The notes beneath the pieces are model-generated. The model had not been told where the DNA came from. It was given only the letters and a program-made list of their open reading frames with translations, and made no database searches. From Natronobacterium haloterrestre (lineage in GTDB: Archaea > Halobacteriota > Halobacteria > Halobacteriales > Natrialbaceae): DNA of 64,000 nucleotides. The DNA lies in the NCBI RefSeq assembly GCF_900112205.1, contig NZ_FOKW01000005.1:124001-188000 (forward strand), given 5' to 3'. The position numbers and the translations under genes were made by a program. Positions within the stretch are counted from its first letter, which is position 1; each line of letters starts with the position of its first letter. Positions 35,929 through 46,265 of the stretch are shown piece after piece.

Positions 35929-38295
35929 TCAGAGCGAGAGGTCCGCCCGCCGGAGCAGTTGCGCGTTGATCGCCACGATCACCGTGCTCGCGGACATCAA
36001 CACCGCGCCGACCGCCGGGGAGAGCAAGACGCCGATCGGCGCGAGCACGCCCGCGGCCAGCGGCAGGGCGAAGACGTTGTAGCCGGCAGCCCAGGCGATG
36101 TTCTCCTGCATCTTCCGGTAGCTCTTCGCGCTCAGCCGGACGAGACGTGCGACGTCCCGCGGGTCGTTCTCGACGAGCACCACGTCAGCCGACTCGACGG
36201 CGACGTCGGTCCCCGAACCGATAGCGATCCCGACGTCCGCCCGGGTCAGCGCCGGCGCGTCGTTGACGCCGTCGCCGACCATCGCCACCAGGTGACCCCG
36301 GTCCTGAAGCTCCACGATCTTCTCGTCTTTGTCCTCCGGCAGCACTTCCGCGAAGACGGTGTCGATCCCGAGGTCGTCCGCGACGCTTCGGGCTACGTCC
36401 CGGTCGTCGCCGGTCAGCATCGCCACCTCGACGCCCATCCCGTGAAGCGCGTCGACCGCCTCGTAGCTCGCGTCGCGGATCACGTCCGCCAGCGCGATCG
36501 CGCCGACGACCTGCTCGTCACGGAGGACGTAGACGACCCCCTCGCCGCGCTCACCGGCGTCGTCCGCGAACCGCTCGAGGGCGTCTCCCGGGTCGATCTC
36601 GAGGTGACGAAGGAGGTTCGGACCGCCGACCGAGACCGTGTGACCGTCGCGATCGGTCGTATTAGCGGCCGCTCGGTCCCGGCCGGCGTCGCCGACGACG
36701 GCCGGCGGAGCCTCGCCTTCGATCGTCGCCCGGACCCCTCGCCCCTCGAGGGCCTCGAACCCACGCACGTCGGGGACCGAGAGCCCGCGGTCGCGTGCCT
36801 CCTCGCGGATCGCCTGCGCGATCACGTGTTCGGAGTCGCCCTCCGCGGCGGCCGCGAGGGTCACGACGTCGTCCGGGTCCGGGTCCGGGTCCGGGTCCCG
36901 GTCCTCGAGCGCCGTCACGTCGACGACGCCCTGTTCCCCCTCGGTGAGGGTCCCGGTCTTGTCGAAGACGACCGTGTCGAGCTCGCGGGCCCGTTCCATC
37001 GCGATCCGGTCGCGTACGAGGATGCCGTTTCGTGCGGCCATCGAGGTGTTGATCGCGACCACGAGCGGGACGGCCAGCCCGAGCGCGTGCGGGCAGGCGA
37101 TGACGAGGACGGTGACGACCCGTTCGACCACTGGCAGGCCGAATCCGACGGCGACGGTCCAGGCGACGGCCGTCACCGCCGCGACGCCGACCGCGGCGTA
37201 GAAGAGCCAGCCAGCCGCTCGGTCGGCCAGCACCTGGGTCCGGGAGCGGCTCTCCTGGGCCTCCTCGACGAGCCGCATGATCCCCGACAGCGTCGTCTCG
37301 TCGCCGGTCGCCGAGATTCGAACTCGGAGGCTGCCCTCCCGGTTGGTCGTTCCGCCGATGACCTCGTCGCCCGGTTCCTTCCCGACGGGTTTCGACTCGC
37401 CGGTGACCATCGCCTCGTTGACCTTCGACTCCCCCGTCTCGACCACGCCGTCCGCGGGGACGTTCGCCCCGGGCCGGACGAGCACGAGGTCGCCCTCCTC
37501 GAGCACGTCGACGGGGACCTCTTCCGTCTCGCCGCCCTCCGAAACCCGTTCGGCCGTATCCGGCAGCAGTTCCGCGAGTTCGTCCAGCGCGCCCGACGCG
37601 CGCCTGACGGATCGCATCTCGATCCAGTGGCCGAGCAGGAAGATGACGATCAGCGTCACGAGTTCCCAGAAGAACGGCTCGCCGATCCCCGACAGGGCGG
37701 CCGCGAGGCTGTAGACGAACGCGACGGCGATCGCGAGCGAAATCAGCAACATCATCCCCGGTTCGCGGTTTCTGGCCTCGACCGCGCCCATTCGGAGGAA
37801 GGGCACGCCGCCGTATGCGAAGACGATTACGCCGAAAACGGGACCGACGAACTCGCTGCCCGAAAACTCGAGGGCGGCGTAGCCGAACCACTCCTGGATC
37901 ATCGGGCTGTAGTACAGCACCGGGAGCGCGAGGACGAAACAGACGAAGAACCGGCGTTTGAACAGTTCCTCGTGGTCCGAGTGGTCGACGTGGGCACCGT
38001 CGTCGCCGTCGCCGTCGCCGTCCCCGTCCCCGTCCCCGTCCCCGTGGTCGTGTTCGGCCCCCTCTCCTCGCTCGCGGCCGTGATCGCGGTCCTCGTCGGG
38101 CTCCCCCAACTGGCGGTCCGCCTCCGCCGTCCCCTCGAGCCCCGTCGAAGGGGCGGCACCCGATTCCGGGACCTCCCGGTAGCAGCGACAGACGCGACAG
38201 CACGAACAGTACGCGTCGGTCGGACTTCGCCCCTCGTCACGGTCCGTCCTCGTCGACCGCGGCGAGGCGTCGGGGGCGGAATCGACGTCGACCAT
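35929..38295 (-). CDS. copB: CopB-like P1B ATPase with CPH motif and Cys-rich/His-rich N-terminus
   Basis: A 788-residue heavy-metal P-type ATPase. The transmembrane metal motif is C401-P402-H403, typical of the CopB/P1B-3 group (Cu(II), sometimes Ag). D445 is the phosphorylated Asp in [13 protein letters not shown] completes the hinge. The conserved HP dipeptide reads SEHVIAQA, with Val in place of Pro. The N-terminus lacks an HMA domain. Instead it holds a Cys cluster C30, C32, C33, C36, C38 and an acidic, His-containing tract (about 80-110, with D-G repeats and HVDHSDH). It should export copper. Divergent from the membrane-anchored regulator at 38451. Confidence 0.9.
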   Translation of the reverse strand: MVDVDSAPDASPRSTRTDRDEGRSPTDAYCSCCRVCRCYREVPESGAAPSTGLEGTAEADRQLGEPDEDRDHGRERGEGAEHDHGDGDGDGDGDGDGDDGAHVDHSDHEELFKRRFFVCFVLALPVLYYSPMIQEWFGYAALEFSGSEFVGPVFGVIVFAYGGVPFLRMGAVEARNREPGMMLLISLAIAVAFVYSLAAALSGIGEPFFWELVTLIVIFLLGHWIEMRSVRRASGALDELAELLPDTAERVSEGGETEEVPVDVLEEGDLVLVRPGANVPADGVVETGESKVNEAMVTGESKPVGKEPGDEVIGGTTNREGSLRVRISATGDETTLSGIMRLVEEAQESRSRTQVLADRAAGWLFYAAVGVAAVTAVAWTVAVGFGLPVVERVVTVLVIACPHALGLAVPLVVAINTSMAARNGILVRDRIAMERARELDTVVFDKTGTLTEGEQGVVDVTALEDRDPDPDPDPDDVVTLAAAAEGDSEHVIAQAIREEARDRGLSVPDVRGFEALEGRGVRATIEGEAPPAVVGDAGRDRAAANTTDRDGHTVSVGGPNLLRHLEIDPGDALERFADDAGERGEGVVYVLRDEQVVGAIALADVIRDASYEAVDALHGMGVEVAMLTGDDRDVARSVADDLGIDTVFAEVLPEDKDEKIVELQDRGHLVAMVGDGVNDAPALTRADVGIAIGSGTDVAVESADVVLVENDPRDVARLVRLSAKSYRKMQENIAWAAGYNVFALPLAAGVLAPIGVLLSPAVGAVLMSASTVIVAINAQLLRRADLSL

Positions 38296-38450
38296 AGCGT
38301 GTGAGTACGACCCACGCCGTCATAGTCCTCATCCATGCACCGTCCCAACGCCCGCCGGGAGGACGGCGAACCGGTTCGGCCGAGCGTAGCGTCGGCGGGC
38401 ACGAAAAGCGTAACACGTAGGGAACCGTCGAGCGAAAGCCGAACGGGACC

Positions 38451-39050
38451 GTGGATCGAAGGACGCTCGACAGGATGGTAGCCGCCGTCGTCGCCGGAAT
38501 CCTCCTCCTGGGTGCCGGCGCGGCCTGGCAGACCTACCGACAGGCCCAGGCTCACGCCGGCATGATGGGCGGCCACGGCGGGACGATGCACGGCGTCCAC
38601 CCGGTCTGGTACCTGCTGGGGGCCGTGCTCGCCGGGGGAATCGTCGCCGGCGCGTACGCGCTCGGTCGGGAGCAACTCGTCGGCGGGACCGAACCCGAAG
38701 CCGAAGCCGGACCCCCGACCGCGGGGAGCGAAAGAGACGACTCTCCAGCCGCTGGCGGTCACGGAAGCGGCGACGACGGAACCGGGAGCAGTGACGGGCA
38801 GCGGGCCGAAGCCACCTCGAGCGCGACGGCCGTTCTCGAGGTGCTCCCGGAGGACGAGCGCCGCGTCCTCGGGCCGGTCGTCGACTCGCCGGGGCTGACG
38901 CAGATCGAACTCCGCGACCGGGCCGATTTCTCGAAGAGCAAGGTCAGCCAGACCGTCACCGACCTCGAGAAGCGGGGACTCCTCTATCGCGAGAAACAGG
39001 GCCGTACGTATCGGGTGTACCCGAGCGACGACCTCGAGGGTGACGGATAG
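38451..39050 (+). CDS. Membrane-anchored winged-helix regulator with His/Met-rich loop
   Basis: A 199-residue protein with two membrane helices (about 9-27 and 52-72) joined by a loop holding H35, M38, M39, H42, M46, H47 and H50 (AQAHAGMMGGHGGTMHGVHP). A Ser/Asp/Gly linker (80-125) leads to a MarR-like winged helix (about 126-199: EDERRVLGPVVDSPGLTQIELRDRADFSKSKVSQTVTDLEKRGLL). The loop would face outside if both ends are cytoplasmic. Divergent from the copper ATPase gene, so a one-component metal-responsive regulator is a natural inference. GTG start at 38451. Similar membrane wHTH proteins are known in haloarchaea, but I do not know a described function for this one. Confidence 0.8.
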   Translation: MDRRTLDRMVAAVVAGILLLGAGAAWQTYRQAQAHAGMMGGHGGTMHGVHPVWYLLGAVLAGGIVAGAYALGREQLVGGTEPEAEAGPPTAGSERDDSPAAGGHGSGDDGTGSSDGQRAEATSSATAVLEVLPEDERRVLGPVVDSPGLTQIELRDRADFSKSKVSQTVTDLEKRGLLYREKQGRTYRVYPSDDLEGDG

Positions 39051-39107
39051 GGTCCACGGAGCAGACGACGACTCGAGGTTTTTGACGCGCGAGCGCCAAC
39101 GACGGGT

Positions 39108-39863
39108 ATGGCGATCGAACACGGCGACCTGACCGTCTCCTGGCTCGGCTACGCGACGGCGCGCATCGAGGCGTCGGACGGCACCGTGGTCTACACCGAT
39201 CCCGGCCGCTACGGCACGCTCGACGGCACCTGGGCACAGCAGTATGGCGGCGCGTCCCACCCGAGCAGCGACCCCTACGACGCCCGGGACGGCGACCTCG
39301 TGGTCGTCACCCACGACCACCACTACGACGACGACGGGATCGAACGCGTCGCGAGCGAGGACGCGACGCTCGTCGTCTACGAGGACGTCTCCGCCGAGCG
39401 GATCACCGCGGGCGGCCGCGACGTCGTCCCGCGCGAGGACCTCCCCTACGACGTCCGCCGGGTCGCGTACGGCGACGAACTCACCGTCGCGGGCGTCGAC
39501 GTGGAGGTCGTCCCCGCGTACAACCACCCCGACGGCCCGAACGCGCCCGGCGGCGACCCGATCCACCCCGAGGGGTTCGGCTGTGGCTTTCGCCTGACCG
39601 TCGACGGCGTCCCCTGCTTCTGGACCGGCGACTCGGACGTCATCGACGCCCACGACGACCTCGAGGTCTCGCTGTTCCTGCCCTCGATCGCACAGAACTT
39701 CACGATGGACCGCCACGCCGCCGCCGACCTCGCCGAACGGCTCGCGCCCGACCTCGTCGTCCCGATCCACTACAACACGTTCCCCGACCTCGAGGCCGAC
39801 TCGAGGGCGTTCGCGGGGGACGTGGCGAGCCGTGGGGTGCCGGTCGTCCTCGACGAAGATTGA
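39108..39863 (+). CDS. Metallo-beta-lactamase fold hydrolase (UlaG-like)
   Basis: A 251-residue protein of the UlaG-type MBL branch. It begins with LTVSWLGYATARIEA and has the zinc motif VVTHDHHYDD (HDHHYDD), a further EVVPAYNHP segment, CFWTGDSDV with the ligand Asp, and VVPIHYNTFP near the C-terminus. Members act on phosphodiesters or lactones; the substrate is unknown here. It lies between two metal-related genes but shows no metal-transport feature itself. Confidence 0.85.
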   Translation: MAIEHGDLTVSWLGYATARIEASDGTVVYTDPGRYGTLDGTWAQQYGGASHPSSDPYDARDGDLVVVTHDHHYDDDGIERVASEDATLVVYEDVSAERITAGGRDVVPREDLPYDVRRVAYGDELTVAGVDVEVVPAYNHPDGPNAPGGDPIHPEGFGCGFRLTVDGVPCFWTGDSDVIDAHDDLEVSLFLPSIAQNFTMDRHAAADLAERLAPDLVVPIHYNTFPDLEADSRAFAGDVASRGVPVVLDED

Positions 39864-39987
39864 GTTTCGGAAACGATCAGAACGCTCTAAAAACGTTGTC
39901 GAACGATCTCGTCCCGTATTTGTATCTTCGTTCACGCCCAGATCGACAAATCTACCCGGGCCGTAGGGACGAACGAGGTGAGAGGAG

Positions 39988-40278
39988 ATGCGTACCCAAC
40001 TCTACCGACTCGGACTGGCCGCGCTCGTCGCCGTCGCGCTGCTGGGTGGCGCGGCGCTCGCGAGCGCCGACGATGGGACCGCCGACGCGAACGGACTCGA
40101 GTGGACCGACGCCCACGACTGGATGAGCGACCACGCGGGCGAGCACGGCAGCCACCACGAGGGTGCCCACCAGCACGGCACACACCACGCCGGCGACCAC
40201 GACCCCGGTGTCCATCACGGCGAGCAACACGAAGGTCAGCACCAGCACGACCACGAAGCCGCCGGGGCGTGTCACTGA
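39988..40278 (+). CDS. Secreted histidine-rich protein
   Basis: A 96-residue protein with a Sec-type signal (basic MRTQLYRLG, hydrophobic core to about 24, cleavage after ALASA) and a mature part of about 70 residues with 17 His between 43 and 96, in motifs such as HGSHHEGAHQHGTHHAGDH. One Cys (C95) is next to the last residue H96. It resembles His-rich metal-binding peptides. The two P1B ATPase genes flank it, suggesting a role in copper or nickel/zinc buffering outside the membrane. No enzymatic domain. Confidence 0.78.
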   Translation: MRTQLYRLGLAALVAVALLGGAALASADDGTADANGLEWTDAHDWMSDHAGEHGSHHEGAHQHGTHHAGDHDPGVHHGEQHEGQHQHDHEAAGACH

Positions 40279-40299
40279 TCGGCACTGAGACGGGCGACC

Positions 40300-40324
40300 G
40301 GGCGGGAGAAAGCGGTACCCGCCC
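40300..40324 (+). terminator. GC hairpin downstream of the His-rich gene
   Basis: GGGCGGG (40300-40306) and CCCGCCC (40318-40324) form a perfect 7-base stem with an 11-base loop, 22 bases after the stop codon. There is no strong T-run after it, so its terminator role is uncertain. Confidence 0.35.
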
Positions 40325-40445
40325 TCTCGAGATCCGTTTTCGAGGGCTCGAGCGGTAGACTACTCGATCGTCGGCGGGTAGCCCGCCGTACCGGGGCGGT
40401 TTCGTTCGTCTCCTCGGGGGACGACGACGGTAGCAGCGAACGTCG

Positions 40446-43190
40446 TCAGCCCGTCACGCGATCGGAGACCCACACGAACGGCCGGAACGGCAGGAAGACG
40501 TAGTCCTCGTGGGGGTCCCACTTCATGAACGCCAGGCTGTTCGAGACGACCGAGACGCTCGAGAACGCCATCGCCAGCCCGGCGAGCGCGGGGTTCAACA
40601 GCCCGATCGACGCGATCGGGATCAGCGTCGCGTTGTAGGCGAGCGCCCAGAACAGGTTCTGGCGCACCTTCGAGATGGTCGCGTCGGCGACTCGCATCGC
40701 CTTCAGCACGTCTGCGGGATCGTCCCGCATCAGCGTGATGTCGGCGCTCTCGATGGCGACGTCGGTCCCCGAACCGATCGCGACGCCGACGTGCGCGGTC
40801 GTCAGCGCCGGCGCGTCGTTGACGCCGTCGCCGACCATGATCGCGCGGCTCCCGTCCGCCTGGATCGCGTCGATCTCGTCGGCCTTGTCCTCGGGCAGCA
40901 CCTCGGCGTGGACGTTCTCGGGATCGATCCCGAGCCGGTCACCGATCGCCCGGCCGGTGCGTTCGTTGTCGCCGGTCAGCATCAACACGTCGTAGCCGCG
41001 ATCCTGGAGTTCGGCGACGGTCTCCCTGGCGCTGTCCCGGACCGTGTCGGCGGTGGCGACGACGCCCAGCAACTCGTACGCTCGCGGTTCCTGCCCGTCA
41101 TCGCTTTCGGCTTCCGCGGTGCCAGACGCCGCGCTCTCCAGCGCGACCAGCATCGCGGTCTTCCCCTCCGACTCGAGGCGTTCCATCGTCGCCTCGACGG
41201 GCGCGGGATCGACGCCGTTGTCCGCCATCAGTTTGCGGTTGCCGACCAGCACCTCGCCGTCCGAGAGCGTCGCGCGGATGCCGTGGCCCGGGACGTTCTC
41301 GAACTCGGTCGGCTCCTCGAGGTCGACGCCGCGCTCCTCGGCCCCCTCGACGATGGCCTGTGCGAGCGGGTGCTCGGAGCCGGATTCGGCGCTGGCCGCG
41401 ACCGAGAGCAGGAGGTCGTCGTCGACGGCCCGTTCCCGTTCCCGTTCCCGTTCCTCTGTCTCGCGATCAGCGAGCACGCCACCGTCGGGTGCCGGCGTAC
41501 TGCCGTCGGACCCGCCGTCCGTCTCGAGGGCCTCGTCGACCGGCACGACGTCGGTCAGTCGCATGTCGCCGTGGGTCAGCGTCCCCGTCTTGTCGAAGAC
41601 GACCGTGTCGATGCCGCGGGCCTTCTCGAGGATGTCGGCACCCTTGTAGAGGACGCCGTTTTTCGCCGACAGCGTCGAGCCGACCATCGTCGCCATGGGG
41701 GTCGCCAGCCCCAGCGCGCAGGGACAGGCGATCAGGATCGCCGAGGCGAGCACGATCACGGAGAACTCGAAGACGGGCACGCCACCGAGTTCCGGACCGA
41801 TCGGCCCACCCCCGACGGGCTGGAGTACCGGGATCCACCCGCCCAGCGACGAGGCGATCGGGTACAGCGCGTCGTGGAAGAAGAACCACAGGACCGACCA
41901 GACGACGGCGTTGACGATCACCGCGGGCACGAAGTAGGCGCTGACCGTGTCGACCAGCCGCTGGACGTCGGGCTGGCGCGCCTGGGCCTCTTTCACCCGT
42001 GCGACGATCTGCTGGATTGCCGTCTCTTCGCCGACGTTGGTCGCCTCGACGTAGAGGACGCCGTTCTCGTTGATCGTCGAGCCGACGACCTCGTCGCCCT
42101 CGCCTTTCTCGACGGGGACCGACTCGCCGGTGACCATCGACTCGTCGACCGCGCTCTGGCCGTCGACGACGACGCCGTCGGTCGGGATCTTCTCGCCGGG
42201 CCGGACCTTCATCACGTCGCCGGGTTCGACCTCCTCGAGGGGGACGACGCGTTCCTCGCCAGGGACGGCGTCGCCGTCCGCCGGAGGCGTCTCCCACTCG
42301 ACGACGGTCGCCTCCTCGGCCTGCATCTCGAGCAGTTCACGCAGCGCCGAACTCGCGCGGGCCTTCGAGCGGGCCTCGAGCCAGACGCCCAGGTAGATGA
42401 ACCACAGGATGAAGGCGACGGCCTCGAAGTACAGTCCCTCGCTGGCGATGAGATCGAAGAGCACCGCCGTGCTGTAGACGTATCCGACGGAGGTGCCAAG
42501 CGCGACGAGCGTGTCCATGTTCGCCTGGTGGTTGTTGACCAGGGACTTGTACGCGCCCGCGATGAAGTGCCGGCCGAGCGTGGCCATCAGCGCCGTGGCG
42601 AAGAGGAACTCGACCCAGTCGAACCACTCGGGCAGGAACTCGACGGCGAACATCTCGGCCATCACGAGCAGGAACGGCGCGGCGAGGAGGCCGCCGACGA
42701 TCGTCCACCGGCGCTTCGTCCGGAGTTCGCGCTGGACGGCGCTCTCCCGCTGTTCGGTCAGTTCGTCGCCGTCGTCGCCGGCGCGTTCGGGTTCGAACCC
42801 CGCGTCCTCGATGGCGTCGTAGATCGCCGCCAGCGAGGTGTCCTGGGGGTTGAACTCCACCGTTCCCTCTTCGGTCGCGTAGTTGACCGTCGCCGAGAGC
42901 ACGCCCGGGATGTCCTCGATGGCGTCCTCGTTCGTCCGGGCGCAGGTCGAACACGACATGCCGGCGATCTCGACCGTCGTCTTCGTCCGGTCGGGTTCGT
43001 AGCCGGCGTCCTCGATCGTCGCGTAGATCTCCGACAGCGAGACCTCGTCGGGATCGTACTCGACGGTCCCCTCGTCGGTCGCGAAGTTCACGTCGACGGC
43101 CTCGACCCCCTCGAGGTCGCCGACGGCCTCCTCGACCGTCCCGGAACACGTCGCACACGACATCCCGGAGATGGCGATGGTAGATTTCAC
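40446..43190 (-). CDS. copA: Copper-exporting P-type ATPase CopA with two HMA domains
   Basis: A 914-residue P1B-1 ATPase. Two N-terminal heavy-metal domains carry GMSCATC (C12, C15) and GMSCSTC (C80, C83). The transmembrane metal site has C489-P490-C491 (ACPCALGLA), with Y-N and M-S-S motifs in later helices ([21 protein letters not shown]). D533 in DKTGT is phosphorylated; [12 protein letters not shown] and GDGVNDAP are all intact. It exports Cu(I). A run of E-R repeats ([12 protein letters not shown]) interrupts the P/N region. Start is GTG 43190. A TTTTTATT element lies about 90 bases upstream, possibly giving a leader. Confidence 0.96.
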   Translation of the reverse strand: MKSTIAISGMSCATCSGTVEEAVGDLEGVEAVDVNFATDEGTVEYDPDEVSLSEIYATIEDAGYEPDRTKTTVEIAGMSCSTCARTNEDAIEDIPGVLSATVNYATEEGTVEFNPQDTSLAAIYDAIEDAGFEPERAGDDGDELTEQRESAVQRELRTKRRWTIVGGLLAAPFLLVMAEMFAVEFLPEWFDWVEFLFATALMATLGRHFIAGAYKSLVNNHQANMDTLVALGTSVGYVYSTAVLFDLIASEGLYFEAVAFILWFIYLGVWLEARSKARASSALRELLEMQAEEATVVEWETPPADGDAVPGEERVVPLEEVEPGDVMKVRPGEKIPTDGVVVDGQSAVDESMVTGESVPVEKGEGDEVVGSTINENGVLYVEATNVGEETAIQQIVARVKEAQARQPDVQRLVDTVSAYFVPAVIVNAVVWSVLWFFFHDALYPIASSLGGWIPVLQPVGGGPIGPELGGVPVFEFSVIVLASAILIACPCALGLATPMATMVGSTLSAKNGVLYKGADILEKARGIDTVVFDKTGTLTHGDMRLTDVVPVDEALETDGGSDGSTPAPDGGVLADRETEERERERERAVDDDLLLSVAASAESGSEHPLAQAIVEGAEERGVDLEEPTEFENVPGHGIRATLSDGEVLVGNRKLMADNGVDPAPVEATMERLESEGKTAMLVALESAASGTAEAESDDGQEPRAYELLGVVATADTVRDSARETVAELQDRGYDVLMLTGDNERTGRAIGDRLGIDPENVHAEVLPEDKADEIDAIQADGSRAIMVGDGVNDAPALTTAHVGVAIGSGTDVAIESADITLMRDDPADVLKAMRVADATISKVRQNLFWALAYNATLIPIASIGLLNPALAGLAMAFSSVSVVSNSLAFMKWDPHEDYVFLPFRPFVWVSDRVTG

Positions 43191-43386
43191 GGTGTGATCA
43201 CTCGACTGGGACTACGGGCTGACGTTTCAAGCGGTTTGTCACTAACGGATCGTGGCTCTTGCGCGCCTCGAGTTCAGAATAAAAACTGCATCTGGCACTC
43301 GAACCAGTAAAAGAAAGAAATAACGCTCCAGCGACGAACGAACGGGATCGAAGCCGACGGCCGCCGATCCGGGTTGCGGATCGGAA

Positions 43387-44484
43387 TCAGGGCAGCGACG
43401 AACTCGAGTCCGGCGGTGCGGCCTCGGCCCCGGCCCCGGCTCCCGCCAGTTGATCGGCGAACAGCAACTCGAGGAGTTCGGGCGTAATGTAGGCCTCGAC
43501 GAACGCGGCGAGTACCAGCAGGAGCCACCCGAACACGGCGAAGGCAAGGGTCCGGTAGAGGTACGGTTTCGTGACGAACGCGTCCCGGGAGCCGAACACT
43601 CGTTCGCCGAACCGGTAGAGCAGGCGAAAGCCGACGCCGGCCGCGATGAACAGCGCGGGCAGTTCGAAGATCCCGTGGGGCGCGAGTCCGGCGACGATGT
43701 AGCCAGCGCCGATCTCGCCACCGACCGCCGCGGCGACGTTGCCGACGACGATCCCGTTGAACACCATCAGGAACGCCGTCAGGAGCCCCAGCGACAGCGC
43801 GCCGACGATCGACAGCAGAAACGGCTGCGAGTTGTTTCGAATGAAGAAGCTGGCGGTCAACTGGAACTCCTCGTCCTCGAGTTCGGGGAATAGCCCTTCC
43901 TCGAGCAACTCGGCGATGAGTTCGAGCAGATTGACCCCGGCAAGCAGGAGAACGACGCCGACGACCGTCCCGAACGCGAAGAGGGCGACCGAGAACCGGA
44001 CGTACCGCCGGTGCTCGAGCCAGCCCGCGGACAGCCCCTCGAGGAGCGTCGTGTGCCCGAGCCGGGGCGAGACCGCGAGCGCGGCGAACACGACGCCGAG
44101 GCCGGCGACCCCGGCGACGGGAACGAGGTCGTCGTGGGCGGCGAACGTGAACGCGGCCGTCGCGAACGACGCCACCGCGAGCGCGACGGCGAGCAGCGAC
44201 CAGTTCCGGACGGCGTCCGGACCGGGGTCGGGGCCCGATCCCGACGGGTCGAAGCCGGGATCGGACGTCGGCGGCTCCGACCCCTCGGGGTCGTCGTCGC
44301 GAAGGTCGACCTTGATCCGGGTCTCCCCGGACCGACGAACCGTATCGGCGTCCGTCGCTGCCCCCGGACCGGCGCTCGAGTCGTCGATCGGTTCGCGCTC
44401 CGGGCCGAACTCGAAGTCGCCGGCGGGGTCACTGTCGCGGTCGTCGCCCTCCGCGTCGCGCGTCCCGTCGCGGCCGCCGTTCAT
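43387..44484 (-). CDS. Stage II sporulation protein M (SpoIIM/DUF95) family membrane protein
   Basis: A 365-residue protein. The N-terminal 110 residues are polar and disordered (Asp/Gly/Pro-rich). Two helices (about 118-160) precede the SpoIIM core: LSAGWLEHRRYVRFSVALFAFGTVVG, FFIRNNSQPFLLSIVGALSLGLLTAFLMVFNGIVVG, and GYIVAGLAPHGIFELPALFIAAGVGFRL. The N-G and APHGIFELPA motifs are hallmarks of the family. The C-terminus ends in an Ala/Gly-rich tail. The function in archaea is unknown. A TATA box lies at 44508-44517. Confidence 0.86.
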   Translation of the reverse strand: MNGGRDGTRDAEGDDRDSDPAGDFEFGPEREPIDDSSAGPGAATDADTVRRSGETRIKVDLRDDDPEGSEPPTSDPGFDPSGSGPDPGPDAVRNWSLLAVALAVASFATAAFTFAAHDDLVPVAGVAGLGVVFAALAVSPRLGHTTLLEGLSAGWLEHRRYVRFSVALFAFGTVVGVVLLLAGVNLLELIAELLEEGLFPELEDEEFQLTASFFIRNNSQPFLLSIVGALSLGLLTAFLMVFNGIVVGNVAAAVGGEIGAGYIVAGLAPHGIFELPALFIAAGVGFRLLYRFGERVFGSRDAFVTKPYLYRTLAFAVFGWLLLVLAAFVEAYITPELLELLFADQLAGAGAGAEAAPPDSSSSLP

Positions 44485-44811
44485 GCCACACGATTGGGGA
44501 AATACAAGGATAAATCCGCCGCCTACTGTCACGATCGGAGGCGAGTTCGCAGGGTTCGACCGGATCCGCGGGGGGCTCCCGACGGACCGATCACGCGGGG
44601 TACGCCGGCCGGCCCACGACGTCGAACGCCGTTCCACGCGAAACGAAGGGGCTGTCCTGGAGCGCCACGGCGGGAATTCCCGGGCGCGACGGCTGTCGAC
44701 GGCGCGACTCGGCCTCGAGTTCCGGACGGGTCGAGCAACCCGGACGGCCACCAGACACGCCGCCGACCCGATTCGACACTATAAGGCGGTGCGACGAGAA
44801 AATCCCGACCG
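44485..44811. other. 327-base divergent intergenic region
   Basis: No gene seen. It contains the minus-strand TATA box GGATTTATCC (44508-44517, 24-33 bases before the SpoIIM start) and a plus-strand TATA-like ACTATAAG (44778-44785, 27-34 bases before the deaminase ATG). A 12-base perfect palindrome CGGGAATTCCCG lies at 44671-44682. Confidence 0.55.
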
Positions 44812-46116
44812 ATGACCACGCTGGCACTCACCGGCGGACGGGTGCTCCGCCCCGACGCGACGGTGATCCGTGCGGACGTACTGATCGACCGGGACCGCGG
44901 CGAGATCCTCGAAATCGGCTCCGACCTCGGGGGCGACGCCGCGGAGACACTGAACGCCTCGGACTCGCTCGTGACGCCCGGCTTCGTCAACGGCCACTGT
45001 CACGTCGCGATGAGCCTGCTCCGCGGGTATGCCGACGACAAACCGCTGGACGCCTGGCTGCGCGAGGACATCTGGCCCGCGGAGGGCGAACTGACCGCCG
45101 AGGACGTCCGCGTCGGCGCGGAACTCGGCCTGCTCGAGATGATCAAGTCCGGGACGACGGCCTTCGCCGATATGTACTTCCACGTCCCGGAGATCGCCGC
45201 CGCCGTCGAGGAGGCCGGCCTCCGCGCCCGCCTCGGCCACGGCGTCGTCACCGTCGCAAAGGACGAGGAGGGGGCCCACGAGGACATGGAGACGAGCCTC
45301 GAGATCGCCGAGGAGTACGACGGCGCGGCCGACGGCCGGATCTCGACGGCGTTCATGCCCCACTCGCTGACGACCGTCGGCGCGGAGTACCTGGAGGAGT
45401 ACGTCCCGAAAGCTCGCGAGCTCGGCGTGCCGATCCACTATCACGCCAACGAGACCGAAGACGAGGTGACGCCGATCGTCGAAGAGGAGGGCGTCCGGCC
45501 GCTTGCCTACGCTGCCGAGAGGGGGATGCTCGAGGCCGAGGACTTCGTCGCCCACGGCGTCCACGTCGACGAGAGCGAGATCGGCCTGCTCGCCGAGGCC
45601 GGCACCGGCGTGATCCACTGTCCGGCCTCGAACATGAAACTGGCAAGCGGGATGGCTCCCGTCCAGCGGATGCGCGAGGCGGGCGTCACCGTCGGACTCG
45701 GCACCGACGGCGCGGCCTCGAACAACGATCTCTCGATGCTCGACGAGGCTCGGGACGCGGCCATGCTCGGCAAACTCGCCGCCGACGACGCCGCCGCCGT
45801 ACCGGCCGAGGCCGTCGCCGAACTGCTGACTGCAGGCAGCGCCGACGCCCTCGGCCTCGAGTCGGGGCGGGTCGAGGAGGGCGCGCCGGCCGACCTGGCG
45901 GTGCTCGACCTCGAAAAAGCACACCTCACGCCCCGCCACGACCTCGTGAGTCACCTGGCCTACGCCGCGGCCGCGGCCGACGTTCGCCACACGATCTGTG
46001 ACGGGCAGGTGCTCATGCGCGACCGCGAGGTGCTGACTCTCGATGAGTCGGCGGTCCGGGAACGCGCGCTCGAGGCGGCAGAGGACCTGGCTGCCCGGGT
46101 GGACACGACCGAGTGA
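44812..46116 (+). CDS. mtaD: 5'-methylthioadenosine/S-adenosylhomocysteine deaminase
   Basis: A 434-residue amidohydrolase. The metal-binding NGHCHVAMSLLRG (60-72), the HYHANETEDE motif, GVIHCPASNMKLASG, and VGLGTDGAASNND are the marks of the MTA/SAH deaminase family. It deaminates SAH or MTA to the inosyl forms. AhcY, which hydrolyses SAH, is two genes downstream. The start ATG is preceded by a TATA-like element, in line with leaderless translation. Confidence 0.92.
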   Translation: MTTLALTGGRVLRPDATVIRADVLIDRDRGEILEIGSDLGGDAAETLNASDSLVTPGFVNGHCHVAMSLLRGYADDKPLDAWLREDIWPAEGELTAEDVRVGAELGLLEMIKSGTTAFADMYFHVPEIAAAVEEAGLRARLGHGVVTVAKDEEGAHEDMETSLEIAEEYDGAADGRISTAFMPHSLTTVGAEYLEEYVPKARELGVPIHYHANETEDEVTPIVEEEGVRPLAYAAERGMLEAEDFVAHGVHVDESEIGLLAEAGTGVIHCPASNMKLASGMAPVQRMREAGVTVGLGTDGAASNNDLSMLDEARDAAMLGKLAADDAAAVPAEAVAELLTAGSADALGLESGRVEEGAPADLAVLDLEKAHLTPRHDLVSHLAYAAAAADVRHTICDGQVLMRDREVLTLDESAVRERALEAAEDLAARVDTTE

Positions 46117-46233
46117 GCACGCTTCCCCGTCCCATCGTAAACGAAAATCAAACGTTCAGACGTTTTTATAAACTCTTAGAACGGATTTCAATCGGCGTTG
46201 ACGGATCGAAATTGGGGGTAACTGCCGACCGGG

Positions 46234-46239
46234 TTTATG
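46234..46239 (+). promoter_or_regulatory. TATA element for the acidic surface protein gene
   Basis: TTTATG, 27 bases before ATG 46266. An additional TTTTTATAAAC at about 46163-46173 lies further upstream, so two promoters are possible. Confidence 0.5.
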
Positions 46240-46265
46240 CTCCGATCGGTGAACCTTCAGCGTGG

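Noticed and set aside
44671-44682. A 12-base palindrome CGGGAATTCCCG
   Set aside because: It is isolated, has no paired half-sites or promoter distance pattern, and is expected by chance at this length in a few places.
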